DNA of 64,000 nt from Limimaricola sp. (GCF_016125575.1 NZ_WGLM01000004.1:808501-872500), one strand, 5' to 3'. Positions 6,627 to 15,535 are shown, counted from the stretch's first letter. Notes: a model not told the origin generated them from the letters alone. Numbers and translations: made by a program.

Positions 6627-8171
6627 ATGACCGCACCTGTCGCTGCCCAGCCCTCGCCGTTCACCCTTTCATCAGACCAGGCCGAGGCTTGGGATGCCGT
6701 TGCGGAGCTTCTGCAAGGGGCGGGCATCGACATTGAAAACGGTATCCTTACCCCGCCCGAGGGCAAGGAGGCGGGCGTGATGGCCGTGATCGGCAAGGCA
6801 GGATCGGGCAAGACGATGCTGCTGGCCGCGATGGTCCGGGCGCTGCGCGATGCGGGCGTTGATGTTATCTCGGGCGACTGGGAGGGGCGCCGGCGCAAGG
6901 ACCGCCGTACGCTTGCCGTGCTGGCGCCCACCAACAAGGCCGCCAGCGTGCTGCGCAATCAGGGCGTGCCGGCCACCACCATCCACCGGATCATCTACAC
7001 CCCCGTCTATGACCCGGAATACGAAAAGGTCGCCGAGTGGCTGGCCGGGCAGGGTGACCGGCCTGTCATCGAAGGGCTGAGCGAGGTCGCGCTGGACCGC
7101 GCCTGGGCCGGTTACCAGATCAATACCTCGGTCCCGGCCGCGTTGGCCGCGGCCGGGTTGCGTGGCAGCGATTTCATTACCGGCTGGAAGCGGCGCGAAG
7201 ACCCGCTCGACATCGGCTTTGTCGATGAATCCTCGATGCTGGACGAGCGGCAGTTCGATGACCTGAAAGAGATATTCCCGACCCTGCTGCTCTTCGGGGA
7301 TCCGGCGCAACTGCCGCCAGTGCAGGGCAATGGCCAGATGGTGTTCGACACGTTACCGGACCCGCGCAAACGGGTGCTGCACCGCGTCCACAGGCAGGAT
7401 GCCGACAACCCCATCCTCGATCTCGCCCATGCGCTGGCCGATCCGGCGCTGGATTTCCAAGGGTTCGAGGATATGGTGGCCGAGGCCGCCCGCCGCGACG
7501 ACAGGGTGGTCATGGCCGAACGGGTCGAGGCCGATCTGATGGCGCGCTCGCCCGTGCTGGTCTGGCGCAACGCCACGCGGATCAAGCTAATCCATGCCTT
7601 TCGCGCCGCCTTCGACGCCCCGGTCGACAACCTCCTTCCGGGCGAGCCGCTGATCTGCGACGGGATCGAACTGCCGCTCAAGCATCGCAAACGCCGGCTG
7701 GACCTTGAGGCGCGCGGCCTGATCAAGGGCGCACAGGTCATCTACCTTGGCCCCGGCCGTAATCCCGGCTTCAGCCGCCTGCATGTCATCGGTGCCGAAG
7801 AGCCGCAGGTCAGTGCCGCCAGCATCGTCAAGATCGAGCAGGAGGGCGATACCGAGCCTTTCATTCCCTATGCCGCCAAGATGGGGGCGGCATTTCTGCA
7901 CGGGGCGGCCGTGACCATCCACAAGGCACAAGGCTCGCAATGGGATACGGTGCAGGTCTTTGCGCCCGACATCTTCGTCGCCGCGCGGATGGGCCGGGTG
8001 GAGGCGGGGCAGCCTTTGTGGAAACGGCTTGCTTATGTCGCCATCACAAGGGCTCAAACGCGGCTGCGCTGGGTGGTCCGTAACAGGCTCGGTCGCCCGA
8101 CCGCGCCGCTGGGGATCGACGATCTGCGTGCCGGGCCCGCACCCTTGGCGCTTGAGCCGGGCGAAGTTTAA
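6627..8171 (+). CDS. stand-alone RecD-like SF1B DNA helicase
   Basis: 514 residues. The Walker A motif is GKAGSGKT near residue 55, motif Ia LAPTNKAASVL, Walker B FVDESSMLD, motif III GDPAQLPPV, and the C-terminal UvrD/RecD motif VTIHKAQGSQWDTV followed by YVAITRAQTRLRW. This is the AAA_30 plus UvrD_C_2 arrangement of RecD-like 5'-3' helicases, but without recB or recC nearby and without the N-terminal extension of RecD2. The likely role is DNA repair or replication restart; substrates are unknown. The ATG at 6627 fits the window between the preceding stop and the first conserved helix. Its stop codon overlaps the stop of the convergent gene inside TTAA at 8168-8171. Confidence 0.88.
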   Translation: MTAPVAAQPSPFTLSSDQAEAWDAVAELLQGAGIDIENGILTPPEGKEAGVMAVIGKAGSGKTMLLAAMVRALRDAGVDVISGDWEGRRRKDRRTLAVLAPTNKAASVLRNQGVPATTIHRIIYTPVYDPEYEKVAEWLAGQGDRPVIEGLSEVALDRAWAGYQINTSVPAALAAAGLRGSDFITGWKRREDPLDIGFVDESSMLDERQFDDLKEIFPTLLLFGDPAQLPPVQGNGQMVFDTLPDPRKRVLHRVHRQDADNPILDLAHALADPALDFQGFEDMVAEAARRDDRVVMAERVEADLMARSPVLVWRNATRIKLIHAFRAAFDAPVDNLLPGEPLICDGIELPLKHRKRRLDLEARGLIKGAQVIYLGPGRNPGFSRLHVIGAEEPQVSAASIVKIEQEGDTEPFIPYAAKMGAAFLHGAAVTIHKAQGSQWDTVQVFAPDIFVAARMGRVEAGQPLWKRLAYVAITRAQTRLRWVVRNRLGRPTAPLGIDDLRAGPAPLALEPGEV

Positions 8172-8926
8172 CGCCGCAACCGTTCGAAAATGGCAGAGGC
8201 ACCATAGCCGGCCAGCACTGCGATCACCAGCGACAGCGCCCCGTAAAGGTAGGCGTGCTGGTGGGCCAGGTTGTAAAGCCACCGCTCCAGTCCGACCTTG
8301 TAGACCGGAATCGTGGTGTCGTATTCGTCGATGACCTGACCATTGCGGGTCAGGAAGATGCGGGTCTTGTAGTCGCCCTCGACAAGGTTTGACGGCATCG
8401 GAATGCGGGTCCCGAACAGGGTGTTCTGGTCCAGCGTCACGGATCCTTGCAGCACCTGATAAAGGCCCGATTTCTGCCGGATCCGGATCAGCGCCTCGGT
8501 ATAATCCTGACTGTTGGTGACCAGCGCGCCGACCTGCCGGATCGCGCGCGGGATCGAGATCTTGTAGCGGACGTCCTCGATCTCTTTCAGGATCAGGCTG
8601 AGCGGCGCGGTGGTGGCCACCGCGTAATAGGACGGCGCGGAATCGACATGGACCGAGTTCGTGTTGATCCAGATACCGAACCGGTGTTCCTTCTGCCGCA
8701 CGGTCAGCGGGCTTTCGGGGCCGGCGACAGTAATGATCACCCCCATCAGGCTGTCGCGTGGCGGAGGCGAATCGCGGTTTACGGCGCCGAAAATCAGGAT
8801 GTTCTCGCCGTCGAAATTGGTCGAGATCGTCACCGAATTCTGGCTGAGGCCCAGCACGATCTTTTCATCCGCACCTGCGGGACCGGCCAGCGCAAGCAGC
8901 AGAAGAAGGGCGAGGCGCAGTTTCAT
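8168..8926 (-). CDS. TIGR02186 / Alph_Pro_TM family membrane protein
   Basis: 252 residues: a signal peptide (about 1-19, cleaved near AGADE), a long beta-rich extracytoplasmic domain, and one transmembrane helix near the C-terminus (about 222-245) followed by a short Arg-rich tail. The pattern, including NFDGENILIFGAV and a conserved W/Y-rich LERWLYNLAHQHAYLYG before the helix, matches the alphaproteobacterial TIGR02186 family. Members usually neighbour a TauE/SafE permease, as here, where the start ATG overlaps the permease stop (ATGA at 8923-8926). Function is unknown; an accessory role in anion export is inferred from this constant pairing. The mature domain is topologically periplasmic. 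Confidence 0.85.
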   Translation of the reverse strand: MKLRLALLLLLALAGPAGADEKIVLGLSQNSVTISTNFDGENILIFGAVNRDSPPPRDSLMGVIITVAGPESPLTVRQKEHRFGIWINTNSVHVDSAPSYYAVATTAPLSLILKEIEDVRYKISIPRAIRQVGALVTNSQDYTEALIRIRQKSGLYQVLQGSVTLDQNTLFGTRIPMPSNLVEGDYKTRIFLTRNGQVIDEYDTTIPVYKVGLERWLYNLAHQHAYLYGALSLVIAVLAGYGASAIFERLRR

Positions 8927-9837
8927 ACCGCGGAAGCCAGCGAGAAAAGCTCGTTGGGCTTCAGGACAAGGCCAAGTCCCAGCTTGACGCAGACGCCCAG
9001 CACGACCAGCGCCAACAGGATGCGCAGCTGTTCGGCCTTCATCCGGGTGCCGATGCGCGCGCCGATCTGTGCGCCCACCGCGCCCCCGAGCAGAAGGAGC
9101 AGCGCCAGCACCATATCGACGGCATGGTTGGTGACTGCCTGCAGCATCGTGGTGAAACCGGTCACGAAGATAATCTGGAAAAGCTGAGTGCCGATGACGA
9201 CCTTCGTGGGGATGCCCAGCAGATAGATCATCGCCGGGACCATGATGAATCCGCCGCCCACGCCCATGATCGCCGAGATCATGCCGACGAGGAATCCCAC
9301 GATGATCGGTGGAATCACCGAGATGTAGAGGCCCGACACCCGGAACTTCACCTTGAAGGGCAGGGTATGCACCCAGCCGTGCCGCTTGCGCACCGGTGGC
9401 GCACCGCCCGGCCGGCGCGCGCGGATCAGCGCACCAAGGCTTTCGACGAACATCAACGACCCGACTGCGCCCAGCAGCACCACGTAGGAGATGTTGACCA
9501 GCAGGTCGACCTGTCCGCGCGACTTGAGGAAGTTGAAGATCACGATCCCCACTGCAGAGCCCAGAAGGCCACCGACCAGCAAGACGCTGCCCATGAAGAA
9601 ATCTACCGTGCGGCGCCGGATATGGGCCATCAGCGCCGAAACGGACGAGGCGACGATCTGATTGGTCGAAGTCGCCACCGCGACGGCAGGCGGGATGCCG
9701 ATGAAGAACAGCAGCGGCGTGATCAGGAACCCGCCGCCAACCCCGAACATGCCCGACAGGATGCCCACCCCGCCACCGATCCCGAGGATCAGAAAGGCGT
9801 TCACCGAGATTTCGGCGATGGGAAGGTAGAGATACAT
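8923..9837 (-). CDS. TauE/SafE family anion permease (putative sulfite/organosulfonate exporter)
   Basis: 304 residues with about eight hydrophobic segments and two internal repeats, each opening with the family motif: GGGVGILSGMFGVGGGFLITP near the N-terminus and GMISAIMGVGGGFIMVPAMIYLLG in the second half. These glycine-rich hairpins are typical of TauE/SafE/DUF81 transporters, which export sulfite, sulfoacetate or related anions. The ATG at 9837 starts directly before the first helix; an upstream ATG at 9882 or a start at 9915 would add a proline-rich tail. No clear RBS is seen at 9837, so the start is less certain than the family. Translationally coupled to the TIGR02186 gene. Confidence 0.87.
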   Translation of the reverse strand: MYLYLPIAEISVNAFLILGIGGGVGILSGMFGVGGGFLITPLLFFIGIPPAVAVATSTNQIVASSVSALMAHIRRRTVDFFMGSVLLVGGLLGSAVGIVIFNFLKSRGQVDLLVNISYVVLLGAVGSLMFVESLGALIRARRPGGAPPVRKRHGWVHTLPFKVKFRVSGLYISVIPPIIVGFLVGMISAIMGVGGGFIMVPAMIYLLGIPTKVVIGTQLFQIIFVTGFTTMLQAVTNHAVDMVLALLLLLGGAVGAQIGARIGTRMKAEQLRILLALVVLGVCVKLGLGLVLKPNELFSLASAV

Positions 9838-9969
9838 GTGTCGCGAGTCCGGCACCGGCGGGATCGACCCCACCTGACGCATTTGCGCCCCGGCTGTCAA
9901 ACCCCTCGGCCGCAAAAGGATGTGATTTTTAGAATATGTGGCGGGCGCGCGCCGGATGCAGACACCTGC

Positions 9970-10773
9970 TCAGAGCTGCGCCAGCGCCCGGCGCAGCACC
10001 TTTTCCAGCTTTGTCGCACCGATTGGGGCCATTGCCTTGGTATGCGCGTGGCTGATCGCCTCTGTCCCAAGGCCAGCAGCCATATTCGTGATGGTCGAAA
10101 TCGCTGCGACCCGCAGGCCCAGAAAACGCGCCAGAATCACTTCCGGCACCGTAGACATGCCCACCGCATCGGCACCCAATGTGCGAATCGCCCGGATCTC
10201 GGCCGGGGTTTCGAACGACGGCCCGGAATACCAGGCGTAAACACCCTCGGCCAAGTCCACCCCGCCGTCCCGCGCCGCGCTGACGAGCGCGGACCGCATA
10301 TCCGGGTCATAGGCCGCCGTCATTGGAACGAAGCGGGCATCTGTCTGCTCGCCGATCAGCGGATTCAGTCCGGAAAAATTGATATGATCGGTGATGCACA
10401 TGATCGACCCGGTCGGCATCTCCGCGCGCAGCGATCCGGCCGCATTTGTCACGATCAGCTTGTCCGCCCCCAGCGCGCGCAGCACCTCCAGCGGCAGGCG
10501 CATCGCCGCCGGGTTACCAGCCTCGTAATAGTGCGCGCGCCCACCGAAGACGGCCACGCGCACGCCCTCCAGCATCCCGACCACCAGCCGTGGGGCGTGC
10601 CCCGATACGCCTGCATGCGGGAAGCCCGGCAGCGCGTCATAGGGGATGGCCGGCCCGTCAACCGCGTCCGCGATATGGCCCAGACCCGACCCGAGGATCA
10701 GCCCCAGCGCGACAGGTGCCGGACCGGCAATGGCGCGGATCTCGTCGGCAAGCGCCTCAGCGTTCCTTGACAT
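9970..10773 (-). CDS. purine-nucleoside phosphorylase (PNP, trimeric-type)
   Basis: 267 residues. Phosphorolysis of purine nucleosides to base plus ribose-1-phosphate in the cytosol. Motifs of the trimeric PNP/MTAP family are visible: GLILGSGLG (phosphate site), PHAGVSGHAPRLVVG, GRAHYYEAG, TNAAGSLR, and GPSFETPAEIRAIRTLGADAVGMSTVPEV for base/ribose binding. It is the last gene of the nucleoside ABC operon and its ATG at 10773 lies 17 nt inside the permease 3' end, so it is probably translated by coupling. The context says that imported nucleosides are split directly on entry. The upstream in-frame start at 10815 would overlap the permease much further and is rejected. Confidence 0.92.
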   Translation of the reverse strand: MSRNAEALADEIRAIAGPAPVALGLILGSGLGHIADAVDGPAIPYDALPGFPHAGVSGHAPRLVVGMLEGVRVAVFGGRAHYYEAGNPAAMRLPLEVLRALGADKLIVTNAAGSLRAEMPTGSIMCITDHINFSGLNPLIGEQTDARFVPMTAAYDPDMRSALVSAARDGGVDLAEGVYAWYSGPSFETPAEIRAIRTLGADAVGMSTVPEVILARFLGLRVAAISTITNMAAGLGTEAISHAHTKAMAPIGATKLEKVLRRALAQL

Positions 10774-11725
10774 AGGGCTCGCCCCCGGCGCGCGGCGGAA
10801 TCGCCTTGCCGACAAAACCGGCGAGGATCACCACGGTCAGGATGTAGGGCAGCGCATCCAGCAGCTGTACCTGTACCTTCACGAACAGCACCTTCTCCAG
10901 CAGGTCGGGACGCAGTGCCAACGCCTGCAGAAAGCCGAACAGGAACGTGGCCATCAGCGCGTACCACGGGCGCCACTTGGAAAAGATAAGCGCAGCCAGC
11001 GCGATATAGCCGCGCCCGGCCGTCATGTCCTTGATGAAACCCGCTTGCAGACCGGTGGACAGGTAGGCCCCCGCGATGCCGGACAACACGCCGCAGATCG
11101 CCACCGCGGCAAAGCGCATGCCGATCACGCTGACCCCCGCGGTATCCACGGCGGCAGGATTCTCGCCCACTGCGCGCAGGCGCAGGCCAAACCGGGTACG
11201 GTAAAGCGCCCACCATGTCAGCGGCACGCAGGCCAGCGCGACGTAAACAAGGATCGTATGGCCAGAAATCAGGTCCGCATAGATCGGCCCGATGACCGGC
11301 ACGTCCTTGAGTTGGTCGACATAAGGCAGATTGATGTCGTTGAACCGCGCGGCGCCCCGCAGCGACGGGGTGCGGCCGCCCTGCTGGAACCAGCTTTGCG
11401 CCATCAGAACGGTCATGCCCGAGGCCAGAAAGTTGATCGCGACGCCCGAGATCAGCTGGTTGCCGCGGAAGGTGATCGAGGCGAGCCCGTGGATGCCCGC
11501 CAGTACCAGCGACGCACCGATGCCCGCCAGAAGCCCGACCCAGACCGATCCGGTGACCGCGGCCACCGCAGCCGACATGAAGGCCGAGACCAGCATCTTG
11601 CCTTCCAGCCCGATGTCGAAGATGCCCGCGCGTTCCGAGAAGAGGCCGGCAAGACAAGCCAGCAACAGCGGCACCGACAGCCGCACCGTGGCGTCCAGCA
11701 CTTGCAGGATGGTGATCAGGTCCAT
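10757..11725 (-). CDS. nucleoside ABC transporter permease (NupQ/YufQ type)
   Basis: 322 residues with 8-9 hydrophobic segments of the BPD_transp_2 (LivH/M-like) fold. FSERAGIFDIGLEGKML near residue 30 and FRGNQLISGVAINFLASG are the characteristic motifs of permeases that partner BMP-family binding proteins. It pairs with the permease encoded 4 nt upstream (stop 11730) and forms the second membrane subunit of a guanosine/nucleoside importer. The ATG at 11725 is preferred to 11782, which would add a very basic, proline-rich stretch. A GGAG-like site (CGGAGTAAGGCC) precedes the start. Substrate is inferred from the adjacent phosphorylase and from homologous systems. Confidence 0.9.
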   Translation of the reverse strand: MDLITILQVLDATVRLSVPLLLACLAGLFSERAGIFDIGLEGKMLVSAFMSAAVAAVTGSVWVGLLAGIGASLVLAGIHGLASITFRGNQLISGVAINFLASGMTVLMAQSWFQQGGRTPSLRGAARFNDINLPYVDQLKDVPVIGPIYADLISGHTILVYVALACVPLTWWALYRTRFGLRLRAVGENPAAVDTAGVSVIGMRFAAVAICGVLSGIAGAYLSTGLQAGFIKDMTAGRGYIALAALIFSKWRPWYALMATFLFGFLQALALRPDLLEKVLFVKVQVQLLDALPYILTVVILAGFVGKAIPPRAGGEPYVKER

Positions 11726-11729
11726 GGCC

Positions 11730-12851
11730 TTACTCCGCCGGCGTGGGTTTGGGGGCGGGCGCCGGTTTGCGCCGCAGCGCAAGAAACAGCTTTTCCAGCG
11801 GCATCCGCACCATGTTGTCGAGCGCGCCGGTGAACAGGATCACCAGCGCCTGGATCACCAGCACAAGCTGCACCGGGATGTTGGTATCCTGGCTGAGAAT
11901 GGCGCCGCCCTGGTAAAGCGCGCCGAAAAGCAGGGCCGCAAGAAACACCCCGAACGGGTGCGAGCGGCCCATCAGCGCCACCGCGATGCCGATAAAGCCC
12001 GCCCCTTCAGTCGAGTTGAGCACCAGCCGTTCGGCCTCGCCCATCACGTTATTGAGCGACATCATGCCCGCCAGCGCGCCCGAGATCAGCATCGAGACGA
12101 CGATGATGCGCGTGGGATTGATGCCGGCATATTTCGCCGCCGGTTCGGAATGGCCAAAGGCGCGGATTTCGTAGCCCAGCCGCGTCCGCCAGATCAGCGC
12201 CCAGACCGCGAAACAGGCGGCAATGGCGATGAAGAAGCTGATATTGGCCGGCGCCCCGCGCGAGAACGGGATGCCGAACATACCCAGAATGTCATGGAAG
12301 TTGGGGATACTGGTGACTTTGGGAAACTTGCCGGTCGCAGGTTCCATCGACCCCATTGGTTTCAGAGGGCCGACAAGGAGGTAATTCAACAGCGCCGCGC
12401 CGATGAAGTTGAACATGATCGTGGTGATCACGATGTGGCTGCCGCGCTTGGCCTGCAGCCATGCCGGGATCAGCGCGAAGGCCGCGCCGAACAGGGCCGA
12501 GCCCACCGCCGCCGCCAGCAGCGCCAAAGACCAGTGCGGCCAGGGCAGGTAGATGCAGACCAGCGCCACGCCCAGACCGCCGATCGACGCCTGCCCATCG
12601 CCGCCGATGTTGAACATCCGCGCATGGAAAGCGACCGCCACGGCGAGGCCGGTAAAGATGAAATTCGTCGTGTAATAAAGGGTATAGCCCCAGTTATAGG
12701 CCGAACCGGTGGCGCCATCGACCATGATCCACAGCGCCTTTACCGGGTCTTCGCCGATCGCCATGATCACCAGCGCCGAGATGATCCCGGCCAGCAGAAG
12801 CGAGATGACCGGGATCAGGATCACATCGGCCCATTTCGGCATCTTTTCCAT
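11730..12851 (-). CDS. nucleoside ABC transporter permease (NupP/YufP type)
   Basis: 373 residues. About ten hydrophobic segments with the family signature FHARMFNIGGDGQASIGGLG near residue 75 and the cytoplasmic EIRAFGHSEPAAKYAGIN loop that docks on the ATPase (EAA-like). The C-terminal tail is proline-rich (RRKPAPAPKPTPAE). It overlaps neither neighbour: its start is 1 nt from the ATPase stop at 12853 and its stop 4 nt before the next permease, so the three genes are one operon. First membrane subunit of the nucleoside importer. Confidence 0.9.
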   Translation of the reverse strand: MEKMPKWADVILIPVISLLLAGIISALVIMAIGEDPVKALWIMVDGATGSAYNWGYTLYYTTNFIFTGLAVAVAFHARMFNIGGDGQASIGGLGVALVCIYLPWPHWSLALLAAAVGSALFGAAFALIPAWLQAKRGSHIVITTIMFNFIGAALLNYLLVGPLKPMGSMEPATGKFPKVTSIPNFHDILGMFGIPFSRGAPANISFFIAIAACFAVWALIWRTRLGYEIRAFGHSEPAAKYAGINPTRIIVVSMLISGALAGMMSLNNVMGEAERLVLNSTEGAGFIGIAVALMGRSHPFGVFLAALLFGALYQGGAILSQDTNIPVQLVLVIQALVILFTGALDNMVRMPLEKLFLALRRKPAPAPKPTPAE

Positions 12852-12852
12852 C

Positions 12853-14391
12853 TCAGGCGGCCTCCCCGCTCATGCCGGCCATCAGCAGGCCCAGTTCCTT
12901 GGCGTTGGTCTTGTCTGGCAAGCGCTCGCCCATGATGCGCCCGTCGAACATCACCGCGATCCGGTCGGCAAGGCTCATGATCTCGTCCAGTTCGACCGAG
13001 ACCAGCAAGATCGCCTTTCCCGCGTCGCGCAGCGCCACGATCTGCTGGTGGATGAACTCGATCGCGCCGATGTCCACACCCCGCGTCGGCTGACCCACCA
13101 GCAGCAGGTCGGGATTGCGGTCGATCTCGCGCGCCAGAACCAGTTTCTGCTGGTTCCCGCCGGAGAAATTCTTGGCCGCCAGCAACGGGTTGGGCGGGCG
13201 GACGTCGAATTTCTGCATTTTCTCTTCGGTCGCGGCGCGGATCGCGGCGTTCTTCATGAACAGGCGCGACTGCTGGTATTCCGGCGCGTTGTGATAACCG
13301 AAGGCGATGTTCTCCCAGGCCGAGAAGTCCATGATCAGCCCTTCGCGCTGCCGGTCCTCGGGGACGTGGGAAATGCCGCTTTCGCGCCTTGTGCGCCCGT
13401 TCGAATGGCGCAGCGTGGCGTCGATGGGCTGACCGTTGAGAAGGATCTCGCCGGTGCCGCGCTCGTATCCGCCCAGCACTTCCAGCAGTTCCGACTGCCC
13501 GTTGCCCGCCACCCCGGCAATGCCGAGGATCTCGCCCGCGCGCACCTCGAAGGAGATGCCGCGCAGGCGATGCACGCCCTTGTCGTCCGTCACCTTCAGG
13601 TCACGCACCTGCAGCACGGGCGCGCCGGGTGTGGCGGGTTTCTTGTCGACCCGCAGCAGCACCTTGCGGCCCACCATCAGTTCGGCCAGCTCCGGCGGCG
13701 ACGTGTTTGCGGTGCTGACATGCCCCACCATCTGGCCGCGCCGCATCACGCTGACCTCGTCGGTGATCTCCATGATCTCGCGCAGCTTGTGCGTGATCAG
13801 GATGATCGTCTTGCCCTCGCGTTTGAGGTTCTCGAGGATGCGGAACAGGTGATCGGCCTCGGCAGGCGTCAGCACGCCCGTGGGCTCGTCCAGAATCAGG
13901 ATGTCGGCCTTGCGATAAAGCGCCTTGAGTATCTCGACCCGCTGTTGCGCGCCGACGCCGATATCCTCGATCAGCGCGTCGGGATCGACGGAAAGCTCGT
14001 ATTCTTCGGCCAATTGCTTGAGTTGCTGACGCGCCTTGGCAAGGCTGGGCCGCAACAACATGCCATCTTCGGCGCCAAGGATGACGTTTTCCAGAACTGT
14101 GAAATTCTCGACCAGTTTGAAATGCTGGAAAACCATCCCGATGCCCGCCTCGATGGCGGCCTGGCTATCGGGGATGGCTGTCTTCTTGCCATTGATGAAG
14201 ATCTCGCCCGAGTCGGCCTTGTAAAACCCGTAGAGGATCGACATCAGCGTCGATTTGCCCGCGCCGTTTTCGCCGATGATGCCGTGGATCGTACCGGGCA
14301 TCACCCGGATCGAGATGTCCTTGTTCGCCTGGACGGGGCCGAAGGCCTTGGAGATGCCGCGAAGCTCGATGGCGGGTGTCGCGTCGGTCAT
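12853..14391 (-). CDS. nucleoside ABC transporter ATPase with two NBDs (NupO/YufO type)
   Basis: 512 residues carrying two ABC domains in tandem. The first has Walker A GENGAGKST near residue 40, a degenerate signature IGVGAQQRVEIL and Walker B ILILDEPTGVLTP. The second has a degenerate Walker A (GVAGNGQSE, no Lys), a canonical signature FSGGNQQK and LLLVGQPTRGVDIGA with Gln/Pro in place of the usual Asp-Glu of Walker B. Such paired, asymmetric sites are normal for sugar/nucleoside importers of this class. Hydrolyses ATP on the cytoplasmic side for the two permeases encoded just downstream. The intrinsic terminator between this gene and the binding-protein gene should lower its expression. 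Confidence 0.92.
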   Translation of the reverse strand: MTDATPAIELRGISKAFGPVQANKDISIRVMPGTIHGIIGENGAGKSTLMSILYGFYKADSGEIFINGKKTAIPDSQAAIEAGIGMVFQHFKLVENFTVLENVILGAEDGMLLRPSLAKARQQLKQLAEEYELSVDPDALIEDIGVGAQQRVEILKALYRKADILILDEPTGVLTPAEADHLFRILENLKREGKTIILITHKLREIMEITDEVSVMRRGQMVGHVSTANTSPPELAELMVGRKVLLRVDKKPATPGAPVLQVRDLKVTDDKGVHRLRGISFEVRAGEILGIAGVAGNGQSELLEVLGGYERGTGEILLNGQPIDATLRHSNGRTRRESGISHVPEDRQREGLIMDFSAWENIAFGYHNAPEYQQSRLFMKNAAIRAATEEKMQKFDVRPPNPLLAAKNFSGGNQQKLVLAREIDRNPDLLLVGQPTRGVDIGAIEFIHQQIVALRDAGKAILLVSVELDEIMSLADRIAVMFDGRIMGERLPDKTNAKELGLLMAGMSGEAA

Positions 14392-14413
14392 GTCGGGGGC
14401 GCCTGCGTCGGAT

Positions 14414-14451
14414 ATAGAAAAGAGGGCCGCGCACGTCTTGATGCGCGGCCC
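14414..14451 (-). terminator. intrinsic terminator between BMP binding-protein gene and ATPase gene
   Basis: GGGCCGCGCA (14424-14433) and TGCGCGGCCC (14442-14451) form a perfect 10-bp stem with an 8-nt loop. On the minus strand the stem is followed at once by TCTTTTCT (14423-14416). This is a canonical rho-independent terminator, located 28 nt after the binding-protein stop and 33 nt before the ATPase start. It would let most transcripts end after the binding protein. Confidence 0.85.
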
Positions 14452-14478
14452 CTGTCAGTCACGGCCTTGCCGCCAGCC

Positions 14479-15474
14479 TTAGAAGGTCAGGCCGGGGCAG
14501 GTCTCGTCGGTGGTGTAGTCATGCACCTTGATCGTGCCGTCGGCGATCTTGGCCGCGGCCTCGTCCACCTTGGCCTTCATCTCGTCGGTGATCAGGCTGG
14601 CGTTGTTGTCGTCGAGGGCATAGCCCACGCCGCCATTGGCCACGCCCATCACGTTGACGCCGGTCGTCAGGTCGGTGCCGGCCTTGAACGCGTCATAAAC
14701 GGCGTTGTCGACATGCTTGACCATCGAGGTCAGGACCTGGCCGGGGTGCAGGTAGTTCTGGTTGCTGTCCACGCCGATCGACAGGATGCCCTTGTCGGCA
14801 GCGGTTTGCAGCACGCCCACGCCGGTGCCGCCCGCCGCGGCATAGACCACGTCGGCGCCCTGGCTGATCTGCGCCAGCGTCAGCTCGGAACCCTTCACTG
14901 GGTCGTTCCACGCGGCCGGGGTGGTGCCGGTCATGTTGGCGATGATCTTGGCATCGGGGTTCACGGCCAGAACGCCCTGGGCATAGCCGCAGCCGAACTT
15001 GCGGATCAGCGGAATGTCCATGCCGCCGACGAAGCCCACGGTGCCGGTCTTGGAGGCCATCGCGGCCAGCATGCCCACGAGGTAGGAACCTTCATGCTCC
15101 GAGAACACCACGGAGCGCACGTTGGGCGCGTCAACCACGGCGTCGATGATGACGAACTTGGTGTCTGGATAGTCGCCGGCGATGTCGCCCAGCGGCGTCG
15201 CGAACGAGAAGCCGGCCATCACGATCGGGTTGTCGCCGGCCTCGGCGAAGCGGCGAAGGGCCTGTTCGCGCTGGGCGTCCGATTGCAGCTCGGTCTCGGC
15301 GAAGGTGCCGCCGGTTTCCTGCGCCCAACGCTGCGCGCCGTTGAAGGCGGATTCGTTGAACGACTTGTCGAACTTGCCGCCGAGGTCGAAGATGATCGCT
15401 GGCTCGGCTGCCACGGCACCGGCCGTCAGGGCAAGCGCGGCGGTCGCCCCGAGGAATTTCTGAAAGAGGGTCAT
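14479..15474 (-). CDS. BMP family nucleoside-binding protein of the ABC importer
   Basis: 331 residues with a Sec signal peptide (about 1-22, cleaved near AVAAEP) and no lipobox, so a periplasmic soluble protein. The mature part opens with PAIIFDLGGKFDKSFNESAF, the Med/BMP (PnrA-like) signature, and contains GTVGFVGGMDIPLI and VDSNQNYLHPGQVLTSMVKH, which form the purine-nucleoside pocket in the family. The ATG at 15474 has GGGAG 8 nt upstream and directly precedes the signal peptide; the start at 15501 would add nine polar residues. First gene of the importer operon, separated from the rest by a terminator. Nucleoside specificity is family knowledge plus context. Confidence 0.92.
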   Translation of the reverse strand: MTLFQKFLGATAALALTAGAVAAEPAIIFDLGGKFDKSFNESAFNGAQRWAQETGGTFAETELQSDAQREQALRRFAEAGDNPIVMAGFSFATPLGDIAGDYPDTKFVIIDAVVDAPNVRSVVFSEHEGSYLVGMLAAMASKTGTVGFVGGMDIPLIRKFGCGYAQGVLAVNPDAKIIANMTGTTPAAWNDPVKGSELTLAQISQGADVVYAAAGGTGVGVLQTAADKGILSIGVDSNQNYLHPGQVLTSMVKHVDNAVYDAFKAGTDLTTGVNVMGVANGGVGYALDDNNASLITDEMKAKVDEAAAKIADGTIKVHDYTTDETCPGLTF

Positions 15475-15535
15475 TGGTGTCTCCCTTGACGTGTTAGGCA
15501 ACCCGGACGGGGCGCCTTTGGCCCCCCGAAGTTAC

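Noticed and set aside
9915-9969. GGCGCGCGCC after the PNP gene as a terminator
   Set aside because: The palindrome leaves almost no loop and no U-tract follows on the minus strand.
9124-10770. 548-codon plus-strand frame over TauE and PNP
   Set aside because: Shadow of two well-supported minus-strand genes; composition dominated by Arg, His, Asp and Gln, with no RBS or motif.
11331-12935. 534-codon plus-strand frame over the permeases
   Set aside because: Antisense shadow; no membrane or enzyme signature.
12709-15489. 926-codon open frame on the plus strand across the nucleoside transporter
   Set aside because: It is antisense to the ATPase and binding-protein genes, whose motifs are clear. 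Translation shows the His/Arg/Gly/Val-rich bias of a GC-rich shadow frame and no domain.
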